The notes under the pieces were generated by a model, which saw only the letters and a list, made by a program, of their open reading frames with translations, was not told the origin of the DNA and did not search any database. Source: Ramlibacter sp. (GTDB lineage Bacteria; Pseudomonadota; Gammaproteobacteria; Burkholderiales; Burkholderiaceae_C). From it: 9,618 bases of DNA. Shown piece by piece: positions 1-6,579 of this stretch. How positions within the stretch are numbered: position 1 is the first letter of the stretch; the number at the start of each line of letters is the position of its first letter. A program made the translations under genes and the position numbers. The stretch is from positions 1-9,618 of the forward strand of contig JAJNBO010000059.1 in the NCBI GenBank assembly GCA_021156245.1. Reading direction: 5' to 3'.

Positions 1-2139
1 GATCACCTTGTCCAGCACGCCCTGCACCTGCGTGATGGTGGCCGTCATGTCCACGTTGGTCACGTTCGGGAAGGCGCGCACCAGTGCGTTGTCGAAGCCA
101 CGCTGGTCCGGCGCCCGATACGCCCCCATGAAGGTGATCGGCACCTCGGGCAACTTGCTCACCGGATACATCACGAAGAAGTTGGCGCGCATCGAACCCC
201 AATCCACCTTGCGCAGCGACGTGATCTTCGCCTCGCTCTGCGTGCCCGCGATGTCGAAGCGCAGGGTGTCGCCAAGCTTCAGGCCCAGCGTGGTGGCGAT
301 GCCTTCCTCCACGCTCACGGCGCCGGTTTCCTCCGGCTGCCAGCGGCCGGCCACCACCTGGTTGTGCTCCGGCTGCTGCGCGGAAAACGAGAGGTTGAAC
401 TCGCGGTCGACGAGGCGCCGCGCGCGGTCCTCGGTGTAGTCGTCGGGCGTGACGGCGCGGCCGTTCACGCCCACCAGGCGGCCGCGGAACATGGGGTACC
501 AGTCCATGCGCTTCACGCCCGCGGTGCGCAGCGTCTTCAGGAACTCGTCGCCCTGCTCCGGCAGCACGTTGATGACGAAGCGGTTCGGCGCATCCGGCGG
601 GGTGGCCTGGCGCCAGCTGCCGATGAGGTCGGTGCGCAGCAGCACCAGCAGCACCAGGGCGAGCATGCCGACGGCCAACGCGCTGGTCTGGACGACGGTG
701 TACGCCGGGCGCGCGCTGATCTGCCGGGTGGCCAGCACCAGCCAGCGTGGCGCGGTCGCTTCGTTCACCACGCGGCGCAACAGCTTCACCGCGACCCAGC
801 TGAGGCCGGCGAACACCAGCACCGCGCCCGCGAACCCGCCGACGGCGATGGCCCCCAGCTTCAAGTCGCTGCTTGCCGCCAGCAGCAAGGCCGCGAAGCC
901 GGCGATGCCCACGGCCAACACCGCCAGCGAAGCCGGCTTCAGGTTGCCGACGTCGCGGCGGATCACGCGCAACGGCGGCACCTGTGCGAGCTGCAGCACC
1001 GGAGGCAGGCCGAAGGCGAACAACAGCGTCAGGCCCATGCCGAGACCGAAGGCCAGCGGCCACAGGCCCGCCGCGGGCAGCGCGGTCTCCACCAGGCCGC
1101 CGAGCAGCGCGACGAAGACGAAGTGCACGCCGAACCCGATGGCCACGCCGACCAGGCTGGCGAACACGCCGATCACCGCGAACTCGAAGGCGTAGCTCCA
1201 GGCGATCGTGCGCTGGCTTTGTCCCAGCACCCGCAGCATCGCGCAGTCGTCCAGGTGGCGGCTGGCGAAGCCGCGCGCCGCCAGCGCCACCGCCACGGCG
1301 CTGAGCAAGGCAGCGAGCAGGGCGACGAGGTTGAGGAATTTCTCCGCGCGGTCCAGCGTCTGCCGCATCTCGGGCCGTCCGCCCTCCAGCGACTCGACGC
1401 GCACGCCGCGAACCTCCGGCTTCGCGGCCTCCGCGATTGCCCATTCCGAAAAGCGCGCGACCGCCGCGTCCGCGCCCGCGACGGCGAAGCGGTAGCCGAC
1501 CCGGCTGGCCGGCTGCACCAGGCGCGTGGCCGCGAGATCGTCGACATGGATCATCACGCGCGGCGCGAAGTTCAGGAACCCGCCGCCGCGGTCCGGCTCC
1601 ACCGTGATCACGCGCGCGAGGCGCAGCTGCGCGTCGCCCAGCAGCACGCGGTCGCCGATGTTCAGGCCAAGGGATTCCAGCACGGGCGCGTCGACCCACG
1701 CCTCGCCCCGCGCGGGCACGTCGCGCGTCTTTTCGCCCGGTGCTTCGGCGCCGGGGGAAGTCTGCAGGTTGCCGCGCAGCGGATAGCCCGCGGGCACCGC
1801 CTTCAACGCGATCAGGCGCGTGGCGCCGCCTTGCGCGTCGGTCGCCCGGGCCATCGAGGGAAAGACCAGGGTGGTGAGGCTTTGCAAACCTTCCGCGCGC
1901 GCACGCTCGATGAAAGCCGCTGGCGTGGGTGAGTCGCTCACCACGACCGCGTCGCCACCGAGCAACTGGCGGGCGTCGCGGGCCAGCCCGCCCTTGAGGC
2001 GGTCCGCGAAGAATCCGACGGCGGTCAGCGCGGCGACGGCGAGCGTGACGGCGACGATCAGAAGGCGCAGTTCGCCCGCGCGCAGGTCACGCCACAGGGT
2101 GCGCCATCCCAGCGAGACGGCGGAAGATGTTGTCCGCAT
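1..2139 (-). CDS. FtsX/YbbP-type ABC transporter permease, C-terminus cut by window edge
   Basis: Large inner-membrane permease of the COG3127/YbbP kind. In this family it pairs with a separate ATPase, thought to move or extract lipids or lipoproteins rather than import solutes; the substrate is unknown here. I translated the frame from the ATG at 2139 to base 1 and found 713 codons with no stop. One membrane segment lies near residues 25-45, followed by a periplasmic domain of about 215 residues. An FtsX-like block follows (segments near 267-288, 316-345 and 360-378, with the cytoplasmic loop RHLDDCAMLRVLGQSQRTIA at 294-313). Further segments lie near 402-423, 430-452 and 482-502, then a second periplasmic domain. 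The family is normally about 800-850 residues with ten segments, so roughly the last three are missing. The start is supported by AAGGA six bases upstream and the MRTTSSAVSLGWRTLWRDLR N-terminus. It follows the C13 peptidase gene by 15 bases, so the two are probably cotranscribed. No ATPase gene is visible; it may lie beyond base 1. Confidence 0.9.
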   Translation of the reverse strand, partial: MRTTSSAVSLGWRTLWRDLRAGELRLLIVAVTLAVAALTAVGFFADRLKGGLARDARQLLGGDAVVVSDSPTPAAFIERARAEGLQSLTTLVFPSMARATDAQGGATRLIALKAVPAGYPLRGNLQTSPGAEAPGEKTRDVPARGEAWVDAPVLESLGLNIGDRVLLGDAQLRLARVITVEPDRGGGFLNFAPRVMIHVDDLAATRLVQPASRVGYRFAVAGADAAVARFSEWAIAEAAKPEVRGVRVESLEGGRPEMRQTLDRAEKFLNLVALLAALLSAVAVALAARGFASRHLDDCAMLRVLGQSQRTIAWSYAFEFAVIGVFASLVGVAIGFGVHFVFVALLGGLVETALPAAGLWPLAFGLGMGLTLLFAFGLPPVLQLAQVPPLRVIRRDVGNLKPASLAVLAVGIAGFAALLLAASSDLKLGAIAVGGFAGAVLVFAGLSWVAVKLLRRVVNEATAPRWLVLATRQISARPAYTVVQTSALAVGMLALVLLVLLRTDLIGSWRQATPPDAPNRFVINVLPEQGDEFLKTLRTAGVKRMDWYPMFRGRLVGVNGRAVTPDDYTEDRARRLVDREFNLSFSAQQPEHNQVVAGRWQPEETGAVSVEEGIATTLGLKLGDTLRFDIAGTQSEAKITSLRKVDWGSMRANFFVMYPVSKLPEVPITFMGAYRAPDQRGFDNALVRAFPNVTNVDMTATITQVQGVLDKVI

Positions 2140-2145
2140 GAAGGA

Positions 2146-2150
2146 TCCTT
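2146..2150 (-). promoter_or_regulatory. Ribosome binding site of the permease gene
   Basis: On the minus strand AAGGA is followed by TCCTTC and then the ATG at 2139, a six-base spacing. It lies in the 15-base gap after the peptidase stop codon and decides the permease start. Confidence 0.65.
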
Positions 2151-2154
2151 GCGG

Positions 2155-3597
2155 TCAGGGGCGGAGGTTGGGCCGGGCGCCGTCCAGCCGCTTCTCGAGT
2201 TCGGCCAGCAGCGGCCGGACCCGCTCCCCCACGCTGATCTGGGGGTTGGAGAAGCCGTCGCTCTTGCCGGCCTCGTCCTCGCGCTCGCGGATCAGGGGCA
2301 CGGCTGCGGCGAACGCCCGCTCGAAGGAATGCGTCCTGCGCAGCTGCTCGTCGAACAGCGCGCGGCCGAAGAACGTCAGCTCCGACAGCGCGCCGCAGCC
2401 GTAGGAGGTATGGTCGGCGTCGGCGGCCGTCATCACGAGCGTCGTATCGTTCGCGAGCGGCCCGACCCAGCCGCCCGAATAGCAGGCGGAGATCGCGATC
2501 ACGCGGTGGCGGATGCCGGCGTCGTCGAGCGCAGCGCGCAGCTCGCCGGGGCTGATGGTGTCCACCTGCAGGGGCGGGTTGGAAGCGGCCAGCTGGAAGT
2601 CGCGTGCGCCATGCGACGTCATGTAGACGACCAGCAGGTCGCGCTCGCGGTCCATGCGCTGCGCCACCGCCGCGACGGCGCGGCGCAGGTTCGCCGGCGT
2701 GGCCCACGGCAGGGTCTCGGCCGTGTCCACGTGGTTCACCAGCTGCAGCACGCGTCCCTGCGCATCGAAGCGGCGGGCGAGCACGTCAGCCACCATCGCG
2801 CTCTCGCGGCGGAACACGTCCTCCTCGGCGTACGGTGCGAAGACGATGCCGTAGACATCGGTCACGCCGGGCCGCTCCCGCGCCACGTTCTCCAGCGCGC
2901 GTTGCAGCACCACCTGCTGCGTCTCGAAGGTTTCCTGCGACAGCGACAGCGCAGGCGGCTGCTCCTGCGGAAGGGCGACCGGCTCCCACGGACGGTCCGG
3001 GAACTGCCAGGCCGTGGTGCCGAAGATCAGGAACAGCCCCGCGAACAGCACGGCCAGCCTGGCAGGCGGCATGCCGAACGCGGAGGCCAGGCGCAGCGCG
3101 ATGGCGAACGTCCAGCTCCAGAGACCTACGTAGATGGCCCATGAAACGGTTGCGGACGCGGCGATCGCGTCGGGCAGCACGTCCCGCGTTTCCATCACGG
3201 CCAGCAGCTGCGACACCACGCCGGGCACCAGGGAGGCGACCAGCCACAGCGCGAACCAGCTCGCCAGGCCCCCCGGGCGCTGGCCTTTCTCCTGCGGCTG
3301 CGGCAACAAGGCCCACACCACGAACAGCAGCCCCGAAGCCGTCCACCACGTGGCCAGCCAGGACTTCAAGCTGAACTGCGCATCGCCCCGCACTTCCAGC
3401 CGCGCGAGCGTGAGTTCCACCGTGACGGCGACGAGCACCAGCAGCAGGAGCTCATGTGCGCGCGGCGAGTGGCCGGCGGTGCGCGGCGCCCGCAGGACGG
3501 CGGCCCGCACGCCTTCGCGCAGCCACGCGCCCAGGCCCAGGGCCGGGCCGCGCGGGGAGGCGGCCGGCGCAGCCTCGCCGGGGACGATGTCGTTCAT
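2155..3597 (-). CDS. Membrane-anchored C13 family (legumain-like) cysteine peptidase
   Basis: Protein of 480 residues. The N-terminal half is membrane-embedded, with about five hydrophobic segments (near 49-66, 84-98, 112-134, 148-170 and 179-197). The C-terminal half, from about 245, matches the peptidase C13 fold. The catalytic dyad is visible: His329 in VVYMTSHG (321-330 region) and Cys372 in AISACYSGG, 43 residues apart, close to the His-Cys spacing of legumain. After it come TAADADHTSYGCG (390-402) and ELTFFGRALF (406-415), which I recognise as typical of bacterial members. An Arg-rich N-terminus and an odd number of segments suggest that the catalytic domain faces the periplasm (inference). 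C13 enzymes cut after Asn/Asp or act as transamidases, as in GPI anchoring; the substrate here is unknown. It starts 30 bases after fdhD and ends 15 bases before the permease gene. The ATG at 3597 has only a weak GGGGTGG-like ribosome site; an ATG at 3608 is out of frame. Confidence 0.88.
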   Translation of the reverse strand: MNDIVPGEAAPAASPRGPALGLGAWLREGVRAAVLRAPRTAGHSPRAHELLLLVLVAVTVELTLARLEVRGDAQFSLKSWLATWWTASGLLFVVWALLPQPQEKGQRPGGLASWFALWLVASLVPGVVSQLLAVMETRDVLPDAIAASATVSWAIYVGLWSWTFAIALRLASAFGMPPARLAVLFAGLFLIFGTTAWQFPDRPWEPVALPQEQPPALSLSQETFETQQVVLQRALENVARERPGVTDVYGIVFAPYAEEDVFRRESAMVADVLARRFDAQGRVLQLVNHVDTAETLPWATPANLRRAVAAVAQRMDRERDLLVVYMTSHGARDFQLAASNPPLQVDTISPGELRAALDDAGIRHRVIAISACYSGGWVGPLANDTTLVMTAADADHTSYGCGALSELTFFGRALFDEQLRRTHSFERAFAAAVPLIREREDEAGKSDGFSNPQISVGERVRPLLAELEKRLDGARPNLRP

Positions 3598-3627
3598 ACC
3601 GGGATCATGCCACCCCGCGCAACCGCT

Positions 3628-4482
3628 TCAGGACGCGGAGCGCAGGCGCTGGCCCGCCAGTTCCGGCTGCAGCACCAGCCGCTGCGGCGCGGTGTAGCAG
3701 AGGAAGTGCTTGCCCGTGGCGCGCCCCACCGTGCACAGGCCCACGCGCTCGGCGATCTCGTGCCCCATCTGGGTCATGCCGCTGCGCGAGATCACGATGG
3801 CCACCCCCATCTGCGCCGACTTGATCACCATCTCGCTGGTGAGGCGGCCGGTCGTATAGAACACCAGCGGCTGCTCGGTCGCATCCAGCCGCGCGGGGTC
3901 CTGCAGCCACATCCATCCGGCAATGGTGTCGATCGCGTTGTGGCGGCCCACGTCCTCGACGAACAGCAGCATCTCCTCGCCGCGGAACAGCGCGCAGGCG
4001 TGCACCGAGCCGGCGGACTTGTACGTGCTCTCCTGGACGCGGATGGCGTTGACGATGCCGTACAGCTGCGATTGGGCCAGGTGCGTATCGGGCAGCCTCA
4101 CCTCGTCGATCTCGTCCATGAGCGCGCCGAACACCGTCCCCTGCCCGCATCCCGTGGTGACCACGCGGTGCGCCGTGCGTTCCTCGATCCGGTCGATGCC
4201 ATCCCGCGTCTTGACGGCGGCGGCGCCGACGTCCCAGTCGACCGTCACCGATTCGACGGCATCGGGCGACTCCACCAGGCGCTGGTTGCGCAGGTAGCCG
4301 AGCACCAGCCATTCGGGATGGGCGCCGAGCGTCATCAGCGTGACGAGCTCCCGCTTGTCCACGTAGACCGTCAGCGCGCGCTCGGCCGGAATGGAGATGG
4401 TCTCGGTCTCGCCATGGGCGTTGATGACCTCCACGCTGCGCGTCAGCGGAGCACGGGCATCGGTCAGGACAGGTCGGGCCAT
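3628..4482 (-). CDS. fdhD: Formate dehydrogenase accessory sulfurtransferase FdhD
   Basis: Protein of 284 residues, close to the 277 of E. coli FdhD. In E. coli this cytoplasmic protein carries sulfur from IscS to the bis-MGD molybdenum cofactor, which formate dehydrogenase needs for activity. Family signatures are clear: FVEDVGRHNAIDTIAG (174-189), TGRLTSEMVIKSAQMG (211-226), IVISRS (229-234) and a GLCTVGRATGKHFLCYT tail (248-264). The sulfur-carrying loop reads TTGCGQGTVFG with Cys112. Position 115, where E. coli has the second Cys of CxxC, is Gly, so only one loop cysteine remains. The ATG at 4482 is the first possible start, because an in-frame TAG lies four codons upstream (4492-4494). 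There is no convincing Shine-Dalgarno sequence before it. It sits 22 bases past the terminator of the formate dehydrogenase operon, so it is expressed by readthrough or from a promoter inside the preceding gene. Its location beside fdhABC supports the call. Confidence 0.96.
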   Translation of the reverse strand: MARPVLTDARAPLTRSVEVINAHGETETISIPAERALTVYVDKRELVTLMTLGAHPEWLVLGYLRNQRLVESPDAVESVTVDWDVGAAAVKTRDGIDRIEERTAHRVVTTGCGQGTVFGALMDEIDEVRLPDTHLAQSQLYGIVNAIRVQESTYKSAGSVHACALFRGEEMLLFVEDVGRHNAIDTIAGWMWLQDPARLDATEQPLVFYTTGRLTSEMVIKSAQMGVAIVISRSGMTQMGHEIAERVGLCTVGRATGKHFLCYTAPQRLVLQPELAGQRLRSAS

Positions 4483-4500
4483 GGACGAAGGCTAACCCAA

Positions 4501-4530
4501 ATGAAAAAAGGCCAGCTTGCGGCTGGCCTT
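4501..4530 (-). terminator. Rho-independent terminator of the formate dehydrogenase operon
   Basis: On the minus strand a 9-bp perfect stem (AAGGCCAGC / GCTGGCCTT, arms at 4522-4530 and 4508-4516) encloses a 5-base loop and runs into a TTTTTT tract at 4504-4509. It starts 18 bases after the stop of the secreted Ala-rich protein gene and ends 22 bases before the fdhD start. No T-tract follows on the plus strand, so it acts in the minus direction only. Confidence 0.9.
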
Positions 4531-4547
4531 GGCTGGGGCTCGGGGCC

Positions 4548-5120
4548 TCAGGGCTTCTTGGACTGGGGCGTCGCGGACCCCGCAGGCGCCATCTTGGCGG
4601 ACTCGGGACGCACGCTCGGCGGCGCGGCGGCGTTGCCGGCCGGCGAATGCGCGCCCGAGGTCTCGAGCGGCGTCTGCGACGGCGGGTTGTAGGCGAAGGG
4701 ACCGGGGTCGGCGCAACCTGCAGCCGCCGGCGGAGCGGCGCCCACGTTGGCAACCGGCGTGCCGCCGCCCTGGGAAGCCGTGGTCGGGTTGGCGGAATTG
4801 GCAGGGGAGTTGGCCGCGGCCGTGGCGGCGGCGGCCGCGCCAGGCGTGGCCGTGGCCGCAGGCGCCGACGCATTCGCGGCGACGGGCGTCATGCCATTGG
4901 CAGGCACTGCGGCAGGCCGCGTGGCCGCGGTCCGCTTGTACTGGGCGGCGACCCGGTCCTGCACGTTGCACAGCTTGAAGGCGTCCAACTTCGCCTGCCA
5001 GGCCTGGCGGGCGGCGGTCTCGGCGGCCTTCGCCTTGGCGGCGTCGTCCAGGGCAGGCAGCTTGGCCAGGGCGGCGCCGGAGAGTGCCAGTGCGACGGCG
5101 GTCAGCGTCAAACGAATCAT
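4548..5120 (-). CDS. Secreted Ala/Pro-rich protein of unknown function, last gene of the fdh operon
   Basis: Protein of 190 residues; I do not recognise a named family. It starts with a Sec signal peptide (MIRLTLTAVALALSGAALA, likely cut after residue 19). The mature part opens with a short charged helix-like stretch (about 20-63), rich in Ala, Lys and Glu, containing Trp41 and Cys51. A low-complexity Ala/Pro/Thr/Asn linker spans about 65-130. A C-terminal section begins GCADPGPFAYNPP with Cys136, and carries SGAHSPAG further on. The only two cysteines, 51 and 136, could form a disulfide or bind a cofactor across the linker; this is inference. The start is set by GAGGAG eight bases upstream, which overlaps the fdhC stop codon, so translation is probably coupled. 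It is followed at once by the operon terminator, which makes it a true member of the formate dehydrogenase operon, possibly a periplasmic assembly or stability factor. Confidence 0.8.
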   Translation of the reverse strand: MIRLTLTAVALALSGAALAKLPALDDAAKAKAAETAARQAWQAKLDAFKLCNVQDRVAAQYKRTAATRPAAVPANGMTPVAANASAPAATATPGAAAAATAAANSPANSANPTTASQGGGTPVANVGAAPPAAAGCADPGPFAYNPPSQTPLETSGAHSPAGNAAAPPSVRPESAKMAPAGSATPQSKKP

Positions 5121-5128
5121 GCGTTGTT

Positions 5129-5135
5129 CTCCTCA
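5129..5135 (-). promoter_or_regulatory. Stop/Shine-Dalgarno overlap (TGAGGAG) between fdhC and the secreted protein gene
   Basis: The TGA of fdhC (5133-5135) forms the first bases of TGAGGAG, whose GAGGAG lies eight bases before the ATG at 5120. Ribosomes ending fdhC sit on the next start signal, which points to translational coupling. Confidence 0.75.
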
Positions 5136-6368
5136 GACGGGTCGGGTCTGCGTATCGTCCACGACGACCAGGGGCTTGCTGCGCTGCGCCGGGATCTTGC
5201 CGGCCCTGATGTCCTCGTACCAGTAGGCGTGGTGCTCGCGCGCCCACTCCTCGTCGACGTAGCCTTCGCGCATGGCGCGGTACGCGCCGCGCATGCCGAT
5301 CGTGCCCATGTAGATGTGCATGAACAGCATCGCCATCATCAGCACGGCGGCGACCGCGTGCACCATGTGCGCGATCTGCATCTGGCCCCGCTCGTAGCCC
5401 AGGTTGGGAATGAGCTTGTCCAGCACCAGGCCCGAGCCGACGACGATGGCGCCGAGCAGCAGGTTGCCGATCCAGAACATGCCCTTCTCGCCCGCATTGA
5501 AGCGGTTCGACGGCGCTTCCTGCTTGCCCAGGACGCCGCCGAGGCGCATGACCCACGCGACGTCCCCGCGCTGCGGCAGGTTGTCCTTGATGAAGGTGAG
5601 GATGACGATCACCAGCGACACCACGAACAGCGGACCGACGAAGTTGTGCAGGTTCTTGAGCAGGTAGGTGAAGTAGCCGAACAGCGTCTGGCCTATCACC
5701 GGCAGCAGGAAGAACTTGCCGAACGCCATGATGATCCCGCTGATGGCGAGGATGACGAAGGCGATGGCGTTGACCCAGTGCGCGGCGCGCTCGAACGGCG
5801 TGAAGCGCTCGATGCGCCGGCCGCCGCCCTGCCCTGTCGCATGGCCCATCGGTCCCTTGGCGAAATAGAAGATGCCCAGCGCGACGGCCACGATGAGCAG
5901 CAACGAGCCACCGTATGGAAGGATCCACCCGTTGCGCACCTGGCGCCAGGCCTCGCCTGCCGTGACGAAGCGGGCACCCGGGTAGTTGACCGGTCCCTGG
6001 ATCAGCACGCCCGCTTCCGGGTCCTGGGATTGGGGCAGGCTGCTGTAACCCTCGACGCCGCCGACCACGCTGCGCCACATGGGCGAGTTGTTGCCGGGCT
6101 GCACGCGATTGCGCTGCGCGTTGTTCTGCTCCATGTAGCCGGGTTCGGACGAAGCGTCGCGCTTCACTTCGGGCTTCACGTCGAAGATGTTCTGGCCCTG
6201 GATGCCGCCCTGCTGGGCAGGAGCCGGGTCGTCCGGCACCTGCCGGGCCGGCGCCGTCGTGGTCGACGAGCCGCCGGCGGGGGCCGAGGTGGTGGACTGC
6301 GCATACGCCGCGCCGCCCAGGGCGGCGCTCAGCGCCGCCGCGGCGAGGAGTTCAAGGAACCTTCGCAT
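5133..6368 (-). CDS. fdhC: Formate dehydrogenase gamma subunit, cytochrome b556 type, with secreted N-terminal extension
   Basis: Membrane cytochrome b of 411 residues that takes electrons from the Fe-S subunit and reduces quinone; FdnI/FdoI family (the name fdhC follows the Wolinella fdhABC scheme). A signal peptide covers about 1-23 (ending AYA). A Pro/Gln/Thr-rich then more conserved extension runs to about 150, with PGNNSPMWRSVVGGVEG at 91-107 and TAGEAWRQVRNGW at 136-148. Five membrane segments follow, near 152-170, 200-216, 240-260, 299-316 and 334-355. E. coli FdnI is only about 217 residues with four segments, so the extension and first segment are additional. Likely heme ligands are His197, His241, His337 and His351; the 14-residue gap between the last two equals that of FdnI His155/His169. 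The ATG at 6368 lies inside the lipoprotein gene (17-bp overlap) and has AGGGAC nine bases upstream. The complete signal peptide supports this start. Confidence 0.93.
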   Translation of the reverse strand: MRRFLELLAAAALSAALGGAAYAQSTTSAPAGGSSTTTAPARQVPDDPAPAQQGGIQGQNIFDVKPEVKRDASSEPGYMEQNNAQRNRVQPGNNSPMWRSVVGGVEGYSSLPQSQDPEAGVLIQGPVNYPGARFVTAGEAWRQVRNGWILPYGGSLLLIVAVALGIFYFAKGPMGHATGQGGGRRIERFTPFERAAHWVNAIAFVILAISGIIMAFGKFFLLPVIGQTLFGYFTYLLKNLHNFVGPLFVVSLVIVILTFIKDNLPQRGDVAWVMRLGGVLGKQEAPSNRFNAGEKGMFWIGNLLLGAIVVGSGLVLDKLIPNLGYERGQMQIAHMVHAVAAVLMMAMLFMHIYMGTIGMRGAYRAMREGYVDEEWAREHHAYWYEDIRAGKIPAQRSKPLVVVDDTQTRPV

Positions 6369-6579
6369 ATTCGTTCTGTCCCTGGACGGTGCGGACCTTC
6401 ATCTGCTGTTCCCAGGCGCCGGCATCTCCCTGCTTCCAGCCGGGGGCCATGAAAGGCGGCTGCTTGCTGGTGCCCGCGAACGGTCTGGCGTCGCTCTTGA
6501 TGCCGCTGGCGGTCTGCTCGCGCTCCGAGCAGCCGGCCAGCGCCAGGGCCGCAAGGGTCAGGACGATCAGGTGCTTCAT
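6352..6579 (-). CDS. Small lipoprotein of unknown function encoded between fdhB and fdhC
   Basis: A 75-residue protein. The N-terminus MKHLIVLTLAALALAGC is a clear lipoprotein signal with lipobox LAGC and acylated Cys17. Residue 18 is Ser, not Asp, so by the +2 rule it would go to the outer membrane. The mature part of about 58 residues has Trp48 and Trp56 within PFMAPGWKQGDAGAW and ends NEYAKVP; no further cysteine, no recognisable domain. The ATG overlaps the fdhB stop as ATGA, has AGGGGG seven bases upstream, and the gene ends 17 bases inside fdhC. The reading frame is open much further upstream, through fdhB, but that part is a shadow and the lipoprotein signal marks the real start. Its position in the middle of the operon implies equimolar production with the enzyme. 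It may anchor or help assemble the periplasmic part of the complex (inference). Automated annotation could easily miss it or start it at 6996. Confidence 0.87.
   Translation of the reverse strand: MKHLIVLTLAALALAGCSEREQTASGIKSDARPFAGTSKQPPFMAPGWKQGDAGAWEQQMKVRTVQGQNEYAKVP

Noticed and set aside
364..1932. Long plus-strand open frame of 522 codons, opposite the permease gene
   Set aside because: Its product is full of Arg/Gln/His/Ala runs with no domain, as expected from the antisense of a high-GC gene. The minus-strand frame gives a coherent FtsX-fold membrane protein over the whole stretch.
2141..2150. Perfect palindrome AAGGATCCTT over the permease ribosome site
   Set aside because: It has no loop, so it cannot fold as a hairpin, and a 10-bp palindrome containing a Shine-Dalgarno core is easily explained by chance. 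No operator family matches it.
3606..3608. Possible upstream ATG start for the C13 peptidase
   Set aside because: It is 11 bases upstream of the chosen ATG and out of frame, so it would only make an unrelated short peptide.
3605..4873. 422-codon minus-strand frame running across fdhD, the terminator and the secreted protein gene
   Set aside because: It crosses a strong terminator and two real genes, and its Arg/Pro-rich sequence shows no domain.
4790..4900. GCC/GCG-rich run inside the secreted protein gene, considered as a DNA repeat
   Set aside because: It has no fixed unit or regular period; it simply encodes an Ala/Pro/Thr linker in a high-GC codon style.
4647..6452. Plus-strand open frame of 601 codons across the secreted protein and fdhC region
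   Set aside because: It spans gene boundaries of two well-supported minus-strand genes and reads as Arg/His/Asp-rich low complexity. It is an antisense shadow.
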